Shown here in pieces: positions 9,455-18,038 of a stretch of DNA of 64,000 nucleotides. The stretch is from contig NZ_JH993797.1 in the NCBI RefSeq assembly GCF_000316115.1, positions 5,925,961-5,989,960 of the forward strand. The letters run 5' to 3'. The notes below the pieces were generated by a model. It ran no database searches, was not told the DNA's origin, and worked only from the letters and a program-made list of their open reading frames with translations. Within the stretch, counting starts at the first letter, position 1; every line of letters starts with the position of its first letter. Origin of the DNA: Leptolyngbya sp. PCC 7375. Its GTDB lineage: Bacteria; Cyanobacteriota; Cyanobacteriia; Phormidesmidales; Phormidesmidaceae. A program made the translations under genes and the position numbers.

Positions 9455-9762
9455 AATTTTGCTCCTAACAATACATCTATTGAGTTAATGGGGTCACTAG
9501 ACCCTTAGGTAGAGATGTGACCTACACTACGCTCAGCAGTAGGCAACTATGGTCTAACCAACCATAGGGACTATCTACTCGGCAATAGAGCCAGATCTAG
9601 GGTATATCCCTTTGTGGTCATTTTACGTAGGCACCTTTAAAGATCAGGTGTGATAGAGATTAAATCTGTGCATGGGCATGGGGATTTTGGGGGGAGTGGG
9701 GAGTGGAGCGCAGGGAGTAGTGGCGTGGCCTGTTGCCTCTAAATCCACCTACCACCTACCAC
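9455..9762. other. Intergenic region with a short tandem repeat
   Basis: No gene is seen between ndk and the cytochrome b-like gene. A G-rich purine stretch lies near 9672-9712. The heptamer CCACCTA occurs three times in tandem at 9745-9765, and its last copy supplies the stop codon of the neighbouring minus-strand gene. The ndk promoter should lie in 9455-9650, but no clear -10/-35 was identified. Confidence 0.5.
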
Positions 9763-10479
9763 CTACACAAGTTCTTTAGCTATGGATATTAGCCAAGCGG
9801 CAATGAGGCTGACCCAAATGGCGAGTTCCAGTTTGGGGCGATTGGTGAGTATGTGCCTCCAATGTGACCAGGTATCAAGTTGAAAATTTTTCCACCAGGC
9901 GGTGATGTGATTTTTCCAAAGTCGAGGACTATCTTGGGGGCGAAATTTCCATGTCATCATGGAGAGTAACAAGGGCGTGCCACCGACTTTTGCATTCATC
10001 AGAAGATGAATGGCGATCGCAACCACCATGACGACCCACGATCCCAAATGACCGTAATACCAAAAATGCTTCAGCTCTCCGTTCGGTAGCCATTTTTCAT
10101 CCATCATTTTGCCGCTAAATAGGGCAAATGTGAGAGCTATCAGGGTCAGCGTATTGACAAAGCGACTGAGGTTAACCCACCAAATAGGCTGACCAATTTT
10201 CTGAGTCAACGTTGTTAATGCCTCGGGCTGCACCAGGCGATGTTTTCCACGGTTAAACGCGTAGAAAACAAATGCTGGAAAGATCAAGAGTGTATAAAGT
10301 CCGAAGGTGCCATGGATCCCTTCAATCGCTTTATAGGTTGGCAGTGGAATCGTGCCCCAACGACCATCGTACGTGTTATAGGTCCAAAAAGCAGTCAGGA
10401 TTGCCAACACTAGGAATGCCCCAGTGAGGCCGTGTAAAAGGCGTAGGAGAAAAGGTTGATAGGGGTAAGTGGGCTTCAT
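9763..10479 (-). CDS. Cytochrome b561/b6-like membrane protein
   Basis: 238 residues from the ATG; a GTG 16 codons upstream (10527) is less likely because the membrane-proximal MKPTYPYQPFLLRLLHGLTG start is family-like. Four main hydrophobic helices contain spaced histidines: LLRLLHGL, EGIHGTFGLY, HFWYYGHLG and AIAIHLLMNA. These suit a di-haem four-helix cytochrome b of the thiosulfate reductase/Ni-hydrogenase b-type. Probably an electron carrier in the plasma or thylakoid membrane. No partner oxidoreductase is adjacent, so the redox partner is unknown. Confidence 0.75.
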   Translation of the reverse strand: MKPTYPYQPFLLRLLHGLTGAFLVLAILTAFWTYNTYDGRWGTIPLPTYKAIEGIHGTFGLYTLLIFPAFVFYAFNRGKHRLVQPEALTTLTQKIGQPIWWVNLSRFVNTLTLIALTFALFSGKMMDEKWLPNGELKHFWYYGHLGSWVVMVVAIAIHLLMNAKVGGTPLLLSMMTWKFRPQDSPRLWKNHITAWWKNFQLDTWSHWRHILTNRPKLELAIWVSLIAAWLISIAKELV

Positions 10480-10906
10480 GGAAGCTTTAAGAGGAGGGCT
10501 TACACGTTGGCATAGGTTCAGTGACACTCAATGATAACAAAATGTTCCATAGATCAATATCAATGAGATTTTTAAGAGATCTCTATATTACGGATGTTTC
10601 TCTTAAAGTTTCTGGTTTACGTTGAATAATTATTTGAAGCTCAAGTGTTTATCTGGTGAAGTTGTTAAAAAGCCGCCCACAAATAAACGGATTGCCATCA
10701 ACAATGGTGCCAGTAGGTGATAACCGTAAGTATTGTTGTTGCTGGTTTGCAGAGTGAGTGATCTGCAAAAATGGTTGTCTTTGTCTCTTTTTGGCTGATC
10801 AGCCCCCATAGGCCTTTATAGAGAAGCGTTACATCCAAACAGTTTTAACAATCGAAGTTCTTGAACTAAATCCTACTGATTTTTCCCTGTATTATCCTGT
10901 ATTATT
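10480..10906. other. Divergent intergenic region, no gene seen
   Basis: 427 bases between the minus-strand cytochrome b-like gene and the first plus-strand Cache sensor; it should contain both promoters. AT-rich with no conserved repeat, no convincing terminator and no ORF with supporting features. Confidence 0.4.
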
Positions 10907-12703
10907 ATGCCTTCTGAATTATCGAGTGCTACACGGGCTGGATCGTCTGCTGCTTCCGAGATATCTATTCAAACAAAACAGCAGCAGAGCCTAAATCAAA
11001 CGTTGATGGGATGGCTGCAATTAAATTCGTTTGGTGGCCGTCTGTTTTGGATGATTATGGTGGGTGCCCTAACGGGTATCGGCGGCATGGCATTTCTCTT
11101 TAGTGAGATGATCAAGTATCAGGCTGAGGATCAGGTGCGGAGTACCCTGGATGGTAAAGTGAATGCGATCGCGTCGGTGACCGAAGCCGCTGAAACGTTG
11201 GCCAATAGTCTGGGCATTAGTGCAACTACGCTCCATGAGCGGCAGGCACAGTATGCCGATACCTATCGGGAACTGACGCTACAGCTCTTTGAGCGCCGTC
11301 CAGAGTTTATCGTGGGTCTTGGGTTAGGGCAGCGAGAAAATGGACTGATTGTGGATCAGTCCTGGTTATTTCCCTACTATTGGGTGGATGCTTCAGAAAA
11401 CGAGCCTGCGTTTAATCAAAATATTCGCTATGAAGACTTTGCCGACGGTGAGGGCGAGTTTTATCCTAATAGCCAACGGTATCGAGACTACTTTGTTCCC
11501 CAGACGACTGTCTGGACAGAGCCCTATGAAAACGCTACCAACCAGTTGTTGACCTACTATGTGCCTCTATTTGCCGGTAATGGCCGCTGGTTGGGTACAA
11601 CCCTGGTAGACATTGACGGACAGTATTTAGGCAACCTTCTCAATCAGCCTGTTTTTCGTCAGCAGGGACATTTTATATTGGTGACCCGTGAGGGAAATAT
11701 CATTGCCGACCCGGCCAGTCCTGAGAACAATCTAAAAACCTATCAGGATATTCCTGAATTAACGGCTATCTGGCCGCAGATGAGCCTCAATGAGACCGGC
11801 TTCTTAGAAGGAGAAACTGGGTACTGGGCCTATGCGGTTGTGCCTGAGCACGATTGGTTAGTGTTGGGGTATGTCCCTTACTCAGCCGTATTTAACCGTA
11901 TTGCTCTGATTACCCTGGCAGCGACAGCGATCATGGTGGTCCTGCTGTCAACAGCGATTTTCTTGGCAGTTCGCAGCCTCAACCGTCGCCTCAGACCTGT
12001 TCTGAATCAGTGTAATCAACTGGCTAAGACCGATGCTACGTTGTTGGCTCAATGGGATGAGCAAGATGATCTAAATCAGCTGTCCCTCGCTTTTTTCAAT
12101 ATGCTAGAGCAGCTCAATTTAAATGAAGAAACAATCCGTCGCCATGAGCTCAAACTTGAAAAAGAGACGTCCCGATCTACTCAAGTTTCTGCGCAGTTTA
12201 CAGAATTCACAGACCTCTTGAATCGGTTGGCGGGTGAGCAACAGATACTGATGCGTGATTTGCAACAACTGATGGCCGATATTTCCAAGAGTTCCCAAAC
12301 AATTGATATTCAAGTAGATGCCATTAACACCATGGGACGTGCATTGAACAGTGAATTGCGTCGGATACCAACCCATTCAACAGAAACATTAGCATTGGTA
12401 GAACAACAGGTTGGTGCTTTGACCCATGTCCTGAGCCATGGGGCTAGTGAACGGCAGTCCGAACAGTTACATACGCTGATAGAGCAACTGACGAAGAATA
12501 TTGTTACGCTCAAAGCATTGGAACGCCGCTGGCCGTCTATAGATAACCTCCAAAAACAAATGGGGCATATTACCCAGGCTAGTGAAGTGGCGATATCAGA
12601 GTCTCGTTCTGTGGTGGATTCCTTGCAGTCGATTACCCCCATGTTGTCAGATATTGAGCAGATCTCAACAACATTATTGAAACGGGTAGAAGGTGTAAAT
12701 TAA
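10907..12703 (+). CDS. Cache-domain membrane sensor, copy 1
   Basis: 598 residues. A cytoplasmic N-terminal tail is followed by TM1 (about 47-66), a periplasmic dCache-type ligand-binding region (about 70-325) and TM2 (about 331-355). A HAMP-like linker and a long helical coiled-coil tail come next. The periplasmic part carries YYVPLF and a WLGTTLVDID strand typical of double-Cache folds. No kinase, cyclase or methyl-accepting hairpin tip is visible, so the output is unclear. A close paralogue follows downstream. It could signal through a partner kinase or act in a chemotaxis-like array. Confidence 0.75.
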   Translation: MPSELSSATRAGSSAASEISIQTKQQQSLNQTLMGWLQLNSFGGRLFWMIMVGALTGIGGMAFLFSEMIKYQAEDQVRSTLDGKVNAIASVTEAAETLANSLGISATTLHERQAQYADTYRELTLQLFERRPEFIVGLGLGQRENGLIVDQSWLFPYYWVDASENEPAFNQNIRYEDFADGEGEFYPNSQRYRDYFVPQTTVWTEPYENATNQLLTYYVPLFAGNGRWLGTTLVDIDGQYLGNLLNQPVFRQQGHFILVTREGNIIADPASPENNLKTYQDIPELTAIWPQMSLNETGFLEGETGYWAYAVVPEHDWLVLGYVPYSAVFNRIALITLAATAIMVVLLSTAIFLAVRSLNRRLRPVLNQCNQLAKTDATLLAQWDEQDDLNQLSLAFFNMLEQLNLNEETIRRHELKLEKETSRSTQVSAQFTEFTDLLNRLAGEQQILMRDLQQLMADISKSSQTIDIQVDAINTMGRALNSELRRIPTHSTETLALVEQQVGALTHVLSHGASERQSEQLHTLIEQLTKNIVTLKALERRWPSIDNLQKQMGHITQASEVAISESRSVVDSLQSITPMLSDIEQISTTLLKRVEGVN

Positions 12704-12952
12704 GACCCAAAGGCGATCGCAGTCATCATGTTCCCCGACAGAATATAGTTGTTGATTTAAAGGTATTTTGTCGGGTTTATTTATTTATATGATGAAGTCG
12801 CTCATTCTTGAACACATAGGGTGATCTAGTGAACCTCAATCTACAAGATTTATGAACTACTATGGGGAGTGGCCAAGTGTTTGCTCTATGGCTTGTGTCT
12901 GCTCTATAGCTTCATCTATATAGAACTTGATAGAACTTGTTATTCAACGAAT

Positions 12953-14944
12953 ATGTGTTCCTTTAAATTGTCAACGTCTAAGCAGTCAATTTCACCGTTT
13001 AAAGAACTCCCACGTACACCCCAAAGTTATCAGCCGACTTTAGTGGATAAGGCTAAAGGATGGTTCAAACTAAATTCATTTGGTGGTCGTCTGTTTTGGA
13101 TGATCATGCTGGGTGCCCTTGCTGGCATGGGGGGCATGGCATTTCTCTTTAGTGAAATGTTAAGACGTCAGGCAGAAGACCAGGTGCGTAGCAGTATTGA
13201 TAGTAAGGTCAATGCGATCGCATCAGTCACAGATTCAGCTGAAACTCTGGCCTATAGCTTGGGTGTCAGCGCCACTACGCTGCATGAGAGAGGGGCGCAG
13301 TTTCCTGATACCTATCGCGAGTTGGTGTTGCAGCTGTTTCAGCGTCGCCCAGAGTTTGTGGTTGGCTTGGGGCTAGGGCAGAGCAAAAATGGCATCCTGG
13401 AGGAGCAGCCCTGGTTATTTCCCTACTATTCAGCGATTACGTCTGCGGAGTCAACATCGTTTGATCCAGACGCTATCCGCTACGAAGACTTTGCCGATGA
13501 CGTCGGCGAGTTTTACCCTGACACTGATCGCTACCGCGATTATTTTGAACCCCAGACCAGTGTGTGGACAGAGCCTTATCAAGGGGACCGAAATCGGTTA
13601 CTGACTTACTACTATCCTCTGTTCAATTCTGACGGTCGTTGGTTGGGCACTAGCCTGGTGGAGATTGACAGCGCCTATTTAGGGAATTTGCTGGATGATG
13701 TTGTCTTTCAACAAGCCGGGTATTTCTTGCTACTTACCCAGTCAGGCCAGGTGATTGCCGATCCCACCAACCCAACGGCTGAAGCCCAAACCTACCAAAC
13801 TATTCCTGAGCTGGAGGCGATTTGGCCGCAGATTGACACGGAGGCACCGGGCTTTTTGAAGACCGCTTCTGGCTACTGGGCCTACGCTACGGTACCTGGC
13901 CAGGACTGGTTACTGTTTGGTTTTGTGCCTTATAAAGCGATCTATGGTCGGATTCTACGCATTGCAGCTGTGACGACTGGGTTAATGGTGTTATTGCTGG
14001 CAGTGGTGGTCTATCTGGCCATTAGAAAGTTAAACCAGCGGATCAAACCCATCCTGCTGCAAGGCAAACAGTTTGTGGGTACCCATGGAAATTTACTGGA
14101 GGAAGTTGCGATCGCTCAGAAAGACGAGCTAGAGCAGCTATCGGTTTCGTTCTTTAACATTCTCAACCAGCTCAACATGCACCAGGAGACGATTCGTCGT
14201 CATGAAGAAACCATTACCCAAAGCTACTTTCATGCTGATCAACTGACTGAGAAATTTTTAGCGTTCACAGCGCAGGTGGATGAAGAAGCGCGTGAGCAAC
14301 AGGCGTTGATTCAAAAGGTGCAGCAGCAGTTGGATGAGCAATCTAATCAGTATCAGTCTATAGACAGACGATTAGATGCTCTATTTAGCCTGGCCCAAAC
14401 CCTGGGGGGGTATCTGGAGAGTATGCCGTCAGAATCGGAAGCAAACCAGATATTTGACATCCTAGATCAACGGATTATGGCGCTGACAGGCTCTGTAAAT
14501 CAGTCTGCTCAGTCGGCAGACAAATCCCAGTTTCAAGCCTTGATTGCTCAACTGATTGCGGATGTGACCAATCTTAAGGCTTACGATCGCCAGCGTCACT
14601 CCTTAGAAAAGCTACATCATCAGACGAGCAATCTGACCCAATCTAGACAGGCAACTATTGCCAACTCGCAAGCGATGGCAACTGCGGCCCAAACGATTGC
14701 CCAGATCCTGACGGAAATTGATGCGATCACCGATACCCTCAACCGAGATGCTAAGCAAGTGTCAGAAATGCTTTGGGGCGATCTGCAGCAGGGTAGCTTA
14801 AAGCTGCCTGGTCAACCGGGCATATTGGCTCAGTCCCAAGAGACTGCATTGCCGCCAGCGATTGATCCGCTAGCTACGGAACACTATGGGGTGGAAAATT
14901 CATGGCCAGAGGGAACGGTTAATGCGGTTGAAAAAGCAGGCTAG
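12953..14944 (+). CDS. Cache-domain membrane sensor, copy 2
   Basis: 663 residues from the ATG at 12953, chosen because it aligns with the paralogue's start; a GTG 28 codons upstream also keeps the frame. Same order as copy 1: TM1, dCache region, TM2, HAMP-like linker, coiled coil. Long stretches are near-identical to copy 1, for example SFGGRLFWMIM and WLFPYY. The tail is about 65 residues longer and ends in a Pro/Glu-rich extension. The last codons fall inside a 44-base tandem duplication. A gap of 249 bases separates the two genes, so each may have its own promoter. Confidence 0.75.
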   Translation: MCSFKLSTSKQSISPFKELPRTPQSYQPTLVDKAKGWFKLNSFGGRLFWMIMLGALAGMGGMAFLFSEMLRRQAEDQVRSSIDSKVNAIASVTDSAETLAYSLGVSATTLHERGAQFPDTYRELVLQLFQRRPEFVVGLGLGQSKNGILEEQPWLFPYYSAITSAESTSFDPDAIRYEDFADDVGEFYPDTDRYRDYFEPQTSVWTEPYQGDRNRLLTYYYPLFNSDGRWLGTSLVEIDSAYLGNLLDDVVFQQAGYFLLLTQSGQVIADPTNPTAEAQTYQTIPELEAIWPQIDTEAPGFLKTASGYWAYATVPGQDWLLFGFVPYKAIYGRILRIAAVTTGLMVLLLAVVVYLAIRKLNQRIKPILLQGKQFVGTHGNLLEEVAIAQKDELEQLSVSFFNILNQLNMHQETIRRHEETITQSYFHADQLTEKFLAFTAQVDEEAREQQALIQKVQQQLDEQSNQYQSIDRRLDALFSLAQTLGGYLESMPSESEANQIFDILDQRIMALTGSVNQSAQSADKSQFQALIAQLIADVTNLKAYDRQRHSLEKLHHQTSNLTQSRQATIANSQAMATAAQTIAQILTEIDAITDTLNRDAKQVSEMLWGDLQQGSLKLPGQPGILAQSQETALPPAIDPLATEHYGVENSWPEGTVNAVEKAG

Positions 14945-15017
14945 CTGAATGTCGGTGTGAGCCACCTGCGGTCGAAAAAGCAGGCTAGCTGAATGTCAGT
15001 GTGGGCCACCTGCGGTC
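14930..15017. repeat. 44-bp tandem duplication at the 3' end of the second Cache gene
   Basis: Two direct copies of a 44-base unit, 14930-14973 and 14974-15017, differ at two positions. The first copy holds the KAG-stop end of the Cache gene. The second lies in the leader of the pentapeptide gene, whose start is at 15068. This is a recent local duplication. Confidence 0.85.
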
Positions 15018-15067
15018 TCCTAAATTCGCCTATGATTAGAGCTGGAGCAGACAGGGAGTACTTGCAG

Positions 15068-15577
15068 ATGATTAGGTGGCAGTGGCTGAGTCTCAAACTA
15101 GTCGGAATGCTCGTTGCGATTTCACTGCTGCTAACGACGTTGCCATCGGTTGCGATCGCAGAACCTGGCGTCGTCAACTACACCCTGACCGACCTCACCG
15201 GACGCAATTTCGAAAATGCCAATTTAGCGGGTACATCCTTAGCGGCAGCAGAGGTGCGAAACGCTAATTTTCGAGGTGCAGACCTCAGTGCCACCATTTT
15301 GACCAAGGCAAAATTTATCCGTACTGACCTCACCGGCGCTAACCTGTCAGAAACCTTTGCCGACCGGGTAGAGTTTACGGGGTCTGATTTAACCAATGCC
15401 GTTGTTACCGACGCCCTGATGACCAGCAGTACATTTGCTGACGCAACAATTACGGGGGCAGACTTTTCCTATACGATTCTGGACCGATTCCAGGTGAAGT
15501 ACCTGTGCGAACGAGCTGACGGGATGAACCCAGTTACAGGTGTGTCAACGCGGGAAAGTCTAGGTTGCGATGGGTAA
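15068..15577 (+). CDS. Secreted/lumenal pentapeptide-repeat protein
   Basis: 169 residues from the ATG at 15068, preferred because it places a Sec-type signal (MIRWQWLSLKLVGML, then cleavage after VAIA) at the N-terminus; longer in-frame starts exist at 15032 and 14993. Residues about 45-135 are A(D/N)LXX pentapeptide repeats such as NFENANLAG and DLTGANLSE, which build a right-handed quadrilateral helix. The C-terminal segment with Cys (YLCERADG, NPVTG, TRESLGC) matches thylakoid-lumen pentapeptide proteins related to plant TL15/TL17. Exact function unknown. Confidence 0.8.
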   Translation: MIRWQWLSLKLVGMLVAISLLLTTLPSVAIAEPGVVNYTLTDLTGRNFENANLAGTSLAAAEVRNANFRGADLSATILTKAKFIRTDLTGANLSETFADRVEFTGSDLTNAVVTDALMTSSTFADATITGADFSYTILDRFQVKYLCERADGMNPVTGVSTRESLGCDG

Positions 15578-16113
15578 CTTTACCTGACTTCTCTCATATC
15601 ATACATTTGGCGTAGTTAAAATCAGCCAAATGTACTAGGTAAGTTCCCTACGTAGGCGCGTAGTGGGATGCATATTTCTTTTAAACCAACCGTAGTTACC
15701 GCAATAGAGGTGGCAAGACACGATTGCAATAAAAAGACTCGCCCCTTCACGCAAAGATGGCGAGTCTACGATAGCGAACATGTCAACGAAATGCGCTTGT
15801 TATTAGCGTAAGCCTTGACATCCCTGGGGCCAATTGGTCAAAGGTCTAATAGCTATAACGCCTATTCTGCTGCGTAGTGCATCTCAGCCTGAAAATCGAA
15901 GGAGGTTAAACGTTAAAAACAAGGCAACCCATCAGGAATTTCAAGGGCGAGAGAGGGGATGTTTTTATGAATTTGAAAGACTGCGTGTTTACACCCAAAT
16001 TTCCTTTAGACGCTTGCATATTGACAAAAAAATGTTGATTCTAGATAAGGATACAGGTATTCATGATCAGCATAAACACCACAGTTCCCGGGTGAAGTAG
16101 GAGTGGATTCAGG
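15578..16113. other. Intergenic region with two hairpins
   Basis: No supported gene. A 9-bp stem (ACATTTGGC at 15603-15611, GCCAAATGT at 15625-15633) lies just after the pentapeptide gene without a T-tract. A second hairpin at 15735-15767 looks like a minus-strand terminator and is listed separately. An ATG-less-context ORF of 88 codons at 15834-16100 has no family resemblance. Confidence 0.4.
15731..15767 (-). terminator. Intrinsic terminator for an unassigned minus-strand transcript
   Basis: Perfect 9-bp stem AGACTCGCC/GGCGAGTCT with a 15-base loop. On the minus strand it is followed by TTTTTATT. No minus-strand gene lies upstream of it within 1 kb, so it may end a short non-coding RNA or be a chance palindrome. 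Confidence 0.5.
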
Positions 16114-17211
16114 ATGTATACATCGCCTCCTTCAATAGCGAGCCACCAGTCAAAATTGGCATCTGCTGACATTCGCCAGCTGTGCCAAGCGCAAATTGAT
16201 CGCCTAAGCGAGAAGTTATCAGCTTTAGACGTTTGGCTAGTTCGTTGGGATCAGCTTGAAAATAAGCGCGATATGATGTCTTATCGTCGCCATCATGTGA
16301 TAAATAACGAAATTACGTCGTATCTTGAGCCAGAACGCTGGATTACTAAGAATTTGCCGTTTTTAGAGCTGATGCCCCTATCACTCAATTCAAGTGATTC
16401 CTGTGCCTATGTGTGTGGTTTGCGTCAAACAGAAACTCAATGTGAGTATCTACTGTTGTGGACCGAAAAGCATATTTCCCATCCACAGCAGACGTTAATT
16501 AAGGAGTACGCGCAGCTACTCCAGCAATATCTCATTTTGTATCAAGAGAACCTGCGTCAGCAGGAAAAGATTCAGTTATTAGAGCAGACATTGCAACAGG
16601 CTGACCATCAATTGCGTAATCCCCTCTCTTTGATTCAACTCTATGCAGAGACACTTGCTTTGGGTGCTGAAAACGAAACTCAAAAGGCTCAGGCGGACTG
16701 TATTCGTCGAACGTCTGAGACGCTTTTAGCCAATTTAGTAAACTTACTCAACTGTGGTAAACAAGCGTGTCTGAAAAAACGGGACCATGACTTACTCACC
16801 TTGTTGAAAAATGCACTCTCCTTATTGCAACCGCAGATTGAGCAAAAGCAGTTGAATATAGTGTGCCCTGGGCCATCTATTTCTGTTGTTGTTGATGGTT
16901 GGCAGTTTGAACAAGTTTTGCAAAACTTGCTTGACAATGCCGTGCACTTTAGTAATACGGGTGGGACTATTACCGTTGATTGGCAAATCGCTGACGAGGC
17001 GGTGTTGGTGACTGTCAGCGATCAGGGGCCTGGTCTGGAAGATATGGATATCTCTGAGCTGTTTAGACCGTTTTACTCACAACGATCTGGGGGGACTGGG
17101 TTAGGACTGGCGATCGCAAAGAAAATTATTTTGGACCATCAGGGTAGTATTGGAGCTGAAACTCTCCCCCAGGGAGGGGCTCAATTTTCGATTTTTCTGC
17201 CGCGCCCATAA
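16114..17211 (+). CDS. Cytosolic sensor histidine kinase
   Basis: 365 residues without membrane segments. The N-terminal 140 residues could be a small GAF-like sensor, which I cannot confirm. A helix then leads into the H-box ADHQLRNPLSLIQ with His165. The ATPase domain follows with N-box LQNLLDNAVHFS, G1 VSDQGPGL and G2 GGTGLGLAIAKK. A Shine-Dalgarno AGGAG (16099-16103) lies 10 bases before the ATG. The response regulator starts 57 bases downstream on the same strand, so they probably form one two-component system. Input signal unknown. Confidence 0.9.
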   Translation: MYTSPPSIASHQSKLASADIRQLCQAQIDRLSEKLSALDVWLVRWDQLENKRDMMSYRRHHVINNEITSYLEPERWITKNLPFLELMPLSLNSSDSCAYVCGLRQTETQCEYLLLWTEKHISHPQQTLIKEYAQLLQQYLILYQENLRQQEKIQLLEQTLQQADHQLRNPLSLIQLYAETLALGAENETQKAQADCIRRTSETLLANLVNLLNCGKQACLKKRDHDLLTLLKNALSLLQPQIEQKQLNIVCPGPSISVVVDGWQFEQVLQNLLDNAVHFSNTGGTITVDWQIADEAVLVTVSDQGPGLEDMDISELFRPFYSQRSGGTGLGLAIAKKIILDHQGSIGAETLPQGGAQFSIFLPRP

Positions 17212-17268
17212 CTTACTTGTTTTTTGAATGCTCTCTTCATATGTTTTTCAGTGTTAGGTACATCCTCA

Positions 17269-17937
17269 ATGACTGATGCTGTTTCTGTTTTATTAGTTGA
17301 TGACAATGTTGACTTTAGGCAAGGTTTACGCACCTTGCTAGGGTTTTATGTCGATGGGCCTGCTAAGTTTGAGGTCGTGGCAGAAGCTGCCTCGGTGGAG
17401 CAAGCCATTGAGATGGTTGAGACCCATAATCCCGTCATCACGCTGCTAGATATGGAGTTAGACCAGGGGACTGGCATTGAGGTATTACGGCAGCTGAAAA
17501 CCTTGGGGGCAGATACGCGCGTACTGAGTCTGTCGGCCCATCGAGAAGATAAATGGATCTTTCAGGCTATGCAGGCTGGAGCCAAGGGTTACGTCGCCAA
17601 GGATAAGCTAGGCAGCCAGCTCTATGAAGCCATACGAACAGTACTGCAAGATGAGGTGTATCTTGATCCTGCGTTAGCCAGTGGGTTTTTTCGGTTATTT
17701 CATGCTACTTCCAGCCCTCTGCCTCAAGTGTCTGAAGATATTCACTTAACAGAGCGAGAACAGGATGTGCTGCATTGGCTGGTGCAAGGGGCCTCGAATG
17801 AGACGATTGCAAAACAGTTATATATCACTGTTGCGACAGTGAAAGCCCATCTGACGGCCATTTTTGAGAAGCTTAAAGTGCGTAGCCGAACCCAGGCAAT
17901 TGTAAAGGCGATCAAGCTGGGATTGGTGAAGGCTTAG
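17269..17937 (+). CDS. NarL/FixJ-type response regulator
   Basis: 222 residues from the ATG at 17269; an in-frame TTG at 17224 adds 15 unlikely residues. The receiver has Asp11-Asp12 in LLVDDN, phospho-acceptor Asp61 in TLLDMEL and a Lys in YVAKDK. The LuxR-type domain has LTEREQDVLHWL, then NETIAKQLYITVATVKAHL. It follows the histidine kinase and precedes an ABC exporter by about 100 bases. The exporter is a possible target by position only. Confidence 0.92.
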   Translation: MTDAVSVLLVDDNVDFRQGLRTLLGFYVDGPAKFEVVAEAASVEQAIEMVETHNPVITLLDMELDQGTGIEVLRQLKTLGADTRVLSLSAHREDKWIFQAMQAGAKGYVAKDKLGSQLYEAIRTVLQDEVYLDPALASGFFRLFHATSSPLPQVSEDIHLTEREQDVLHWLVQGASNETIAKQLYITVATVKAHLTAIFEKLKVRSRTQAIVKAIKLGLVKA

Positions 17938-18038
17938 GTTGGAGAGTTGTGAATTTTGAGTTGATGATGGTTTAACGGGTGTGAGCAAAGTAGATAATGA
18001 TGACTCAACACTGAGCCTTTAAAACTCAAAACGTCTTC

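Noticed and set aside
9745..9765. Three CCACCTA copies as a functional operator
   Set aside because: Such heptamer tandem repeats are frequent in cyanobacterial genomes; nothing links this one to regulation.
15834..16100. Plus-strand ORF of 88 codons before the cytosolic kinase
   Set aside because: Odd composition, no domain, no good ribosome-binding site and it ends just before a well-supported gene.
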